Shown one piece after another: positions 62,467 to 64,000 of a stretch of DNA of 64,000 nucleotides (position 1 is its first letter; every line of letters starts with the position of its first letter). The notes under the pieces were generated by a model, which made no database searches, was not told where the DNA came from, and saw only the letters and a program-made list of their open reading frames with translations. Source of the stretch: CAWDVK01 sp963805715 (lineage in GTDB: Bacteria > Actinomycetota > Actinomycetes > Streptosporangiales > Streptosporangiaceae). A program made the position numbers and the translations under genes. The stretch is taken from the NCBI GenBank assembly GCA_963805715.1, contig CAWDVK010000018.1, positions 186,001 through 250,000 of the forward strand. The letters are read 5' to 3'.

Positions 62467-62901
62467 ATGAGCGCACTGACACGAAGGGAAAGGTTTCCGC
62501 TAGTTGAGGCTTTCGACTGGCTGGACTGGCCGCTGACCGCCTTCCGGCCCGTCACCGGGCACCCGATGCGGGTCGAGGACTACGTCAGGGACGGCCAGTA
62601 CATCCTGAAGGCCGAGCTTCCCGGGGTTGACCCGGAGAAGGACATCGACGTCACGGTGTCCAAGGGCGTCCTGACGATCAAGTCGCAGCGGCAGGAGCAC
62701 GCCGAGGGCAGGCATCACTCGGAGTTCCACTACGGTGCGGTGGCCCGGAGCTTCACGCTTCCCGATGGCGCCGACGACCAGCACGTCAGGGCCTTCTATG
62801 ACAACGGGGTGCTGGAGGTTGTCGCCGACCTGAAGGACGGCGCGGAGAAGGGCCAGCACCACATCCCGGTGATGATCGACAAGCACATCAAGCCCAGCTG
62901 A
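62467..62901 (+). CDS. Hsp20/alpha-crystallin small heat shock protein
   Basis: An ATP-independent chaperone of 144 residues. The alpha-crystallin domain covers about residues 35-130: YILKAELPGVDPEKDIDVTV, EFHYGAVARSFTLPDGAD and the GVLEVV motif. HspX (Acr) of mycobacteria is the best-known DosR-regulated member. The C-terminal HHIPV replaces the usual I-x-I/V anchor. ATG 62467 follows AGAGAAGG; the frame extends upstream through the boxes and is rejected there. A perfect palindrome after the stop probably terminates transcription. Confidence 0.92.
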   Translation: MSALTRRERFPLVEAFDWLDWPLTAFRPVTGHPMRVEDYVRDGQYILKAELPGVDPEKDIDVTVSKGVLTIKSQRQEHAEGRHHSEFHYGAVARSFTLPDGADDQHVRAFYDNGVLEVVADLKDGAEKGQHHIPVMIDKHIKPS

Positions 62902-62924
62902 CCGGGCCAGCCGCCCGCGTCATC

Positions 62925-62956
62925 CCGGTCCCCGCCGGCCGGCCGGCGGGGACCGG
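62925..62956. terminator. Perfect 32-bp palindrome after Hsp20
   Basis: CCGGTCCCCGCCGGCC (62925-62940) is followed immediately by its exact reverse complement (62941-62956). It lies 24 bases after the Hsp20 stop. A terminator hairpin or a protein-binding palindrome are both possible; terminator is favoured by position. Confidence 0.65.
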
Positions 62957-63087
62957 CGTCGGTAACCAGGCAGGAGCCGGCGACGCGCGGGGCCAGAATG
63001 CCAGCCGCGCCAGCGCGGCACCGCGATGATGGTCAGGGAGCGGCCAGCACGGCGCCCCGCCGGAGGTCCGCTACACGTGGAGGGGAC

Positions 63088-63756
63088 ATGGCCAGCGGTA
63101 CCGGGCATGGCGGTACTGACCTGGGCAGGCGCATCGCCGAGCAGCGCGGCCGCGCCGGGCTGAGCCGGGCCGAGGCCGCGCAGAGGGCGGGCATGTCGGC
63201 TGAGTACCTCTCCTACCTGGAGACCAGTGCGACCCCGAACCCGAGCCGGGGCGCGCTGGCCCGGCTCGCGGCGGCACTCGGCGCGCCGCCCGCCGCGCTG
63301 ACCGGCGCCGGGCTCGACCAGCCGCCCGGCCAGCACGAGCCCGCCGGCCAGCCGGTCCTGCAGGCCCTCAGCGAGGCCGAATGCCGGGACTACCTGGGCG
63401 CCGGAGGGGTCGGCCGGTTCCTGTTCGTCGACGCCAGGGGCCCGGTGGCGCTGCCGGTCAACTACCGGATGCACGGCGACGACATCGTCTTCCGCACCGG
63501 CGGCGACAGCAGCCTGGCCGCCGCCGCTACCGGGCAGCGCAGAGTGTCCTTCGATGTCGACCATCTTGACGACGCTCTCGGCGAGGGCTGGAGCGTGCTG
63601 GTCAGCGGTACGGCCAGCCAGGTCACCGATCCGGCGGAGCTGGACCAGGTCAGGGCGCTCGGCATCGCGCCGTGGGCCGGCGGCGGCGGGCGGGAAACCT
63701 ACATCAGGGTCGTGCCAAGCCAGATCACCGGTCGCCGGATCCGGATCACCGGATAG
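63088..63756 (+). CDS. HTH-XRE domain fused to a split-barrel flavin/F420 domain
   Basis: This 222-residue fusion has an N-terminal XRE HTH (GRAGLSRAEAAQRAGMSAEY and YLSYLETSATPNPS) and a C-terminal pyridoxamine-5'-phosphate-oxidase fold (VGRFLFVDARGPVALPVNYR, WSVLVSGTASQV, SQITGRRIRITG). The combination suggests a DNA-binding protein whose activity responds to a flavin, haem or F420 state; this is an inference. The ATG at 63088 follows TGGAGGGG. Its last 11 bases overlap, antisense, the 3' end of the hydrogenase maturation protease-like gene. Confidence 0.83.
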   Translation: MASGTGHGGTDLGRRIAEQRGRAGLSRAEAAQRAGMSAEYLSYLETSATPNPSRGALARLAAALGAPPAALTGAGLDQPPGQHEPAGQPVLQALSEAECRDYLGAGGVGRFLFVDARGPVALPVNYRMHGDDIVFRTGGDSSLAAAATGQRRVSFDVDHLDDALGEGWSVLVSGTASQVTDPAELDQVRALGIAPWAGGGGRETYIRVVPSQITGRRIRITG

Positions 63757-64000
63757 GGCCGCCCGCTGCCAGCGCCGCCGCGACGTCACGCTCCACCGCC
63801 GCGGCCAGCGCGCCGATGGCGGCGGCCACGACCGGAGTCAGCTGGTGGCCATGTCCCACGTCGGCCGCCTCGACGGCATGCACGATCAGCCGCCCCGGCA
63901 TCCGGCCCAGCGCGGTGGCCAGGCCGATCGCCTGGGCCAGCCCGAGGCCATGCGAGCTGACCGGCCGCTCCTGCGGCCAGCCGGACTGACCGGGCACGAT
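63746..64000 (-). CDS. Hydrogenase maturation protease-like protein, 3' part only
   Basis: The frame is open to the right window edge, and about 84 C-terminal residues are visible. SSHGLGLAQAIGLATALGRMP followed by LIVHAVEAADVGHGHQLTPVV resembles the C-terminal half of HycI/HybD-type endopeptidases, which trim the NiFe large subunit after metal insertion. The N-terminal metal-binding residues are outside the window. If correct, a NiFe large subunit gene should lie just beyond the edge on this strand. The call rests on a short stretch. Confidence 0.62.
   Translation of the reverse strand: MVPGQSGWPQERPVSSHGLGLAQAIGLATALGRMPGRLIVHAVEAADVGHGHQLTPVVAAAIGALAAAVERDVAAALAAGGPIR

Overview
This is a 64 kb stretch of a GC-rich actinomycete chromosome. 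The evidence is very high GC, frequent GTG starts, four-base start/stop overlaps, and actinobacterial families such as the Rv1733c-like membrane protein, Acg-type nitroreductases and the DosR/DosS pair. The genus cannot be named from the sequence alone. Coding density is high. I saw no rRNA or tRNA gene, insertion sequence, phage gene or CRISPR array.

The window reads as one large hypoxia/dormancy island. At 38150-40644 it carries a response regulator very like mycobacterial DosR (DevR) and a GAF-GAF histidine kinase like DosS/DosT, arranged convergently. A third protein (34401-35606) has the DosS-type kinase architecture but has lost the phospho-accepting His and the ATP-binding motifs. About two dozen intergenic regions carry a 14-bp imperfect palindrome of form RGGNC-NNNN-GNCCY, the core architecture of the mycobacterial DosR box (GGGACTWWAGTCCC). 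In many promoters a second copy lies exactly 22 bp away (two helical turns). Many products are classic DosR-regulon families: seven universal stress proteins, three Acg-like nitroreductases, an Hsp20, a CBS protein, an Rv1733c-like antigen and three flavin split-barrel proteins.

Layout. 1-5 kb: a stress protein, then phosphoketolase and acetate kinase, then a cyclic-nucleotide-binding-fold protein. 5-11 kb: stress proteins, a Pat-like GNAT/acyl-CoA-synthetase fusion, a nitroreductase. 10.5-15.3 kb: an HTH regulator, phasin, phaC, phaA and phaB for polyhydroxyalkanoate (PHA) synthesis. 15.5-24.5 kb: a GH65 disaccharide phosphorylase, then a GltD-like reductase, NifJ pyruvate:ferredoxin oxidoreductase and a dihydroorotate-dehydrogenase-like protein. 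24.5-29.5 kb: fixABCX, a PhaJ-like hydratase and an acyl-CoA dehydrogenase. 30-35.6 kb: PHA depolymerase, second PHA synthase, AcuC-like deacetylase, pseudokinase. 35.9-41.4 kb: GAPDH, nitroreductase, DosR, DosS, stress protein. 41.7-51.6 kb: a small Cys/His protein, SulP, an MFS exporter, CBS-BON protein, two tandem stress proteins, an orphan cytochrome b, an alcohol dehydrogenase, the Rv1733c-like protein. 51.7-64 kb: two flavin split-barrel proteins, a group-3b-type hydrogenase beta-CNB-gamma-delta operon without its large subunit, a nitroreductase, a two-gene pyruvate:ferredoxin oxidoreductase with a second GltD-like reductase, Hsp20, an HTH-flavin protein, and the end of a hydrogenase maturation protease.

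Taken together (inference), the island equips a respiring organism for oxygen loss. Sugar phosphates go through phosphoketolase and acetate kinase for ATP. Pyruvate goes through two ferredoxin-linked oxidoreductases. Electrons are exchanged among ferredoxin, NAD(P)H, flavoproteins and possibly H2. Surplus acetyl-CoA and reductant are stored as PHA and recovered by the depolymerase. A second recurring oddity is short perfect tandem duplications (15-18 bp) at gene ends, gene junctions and domain linkers.
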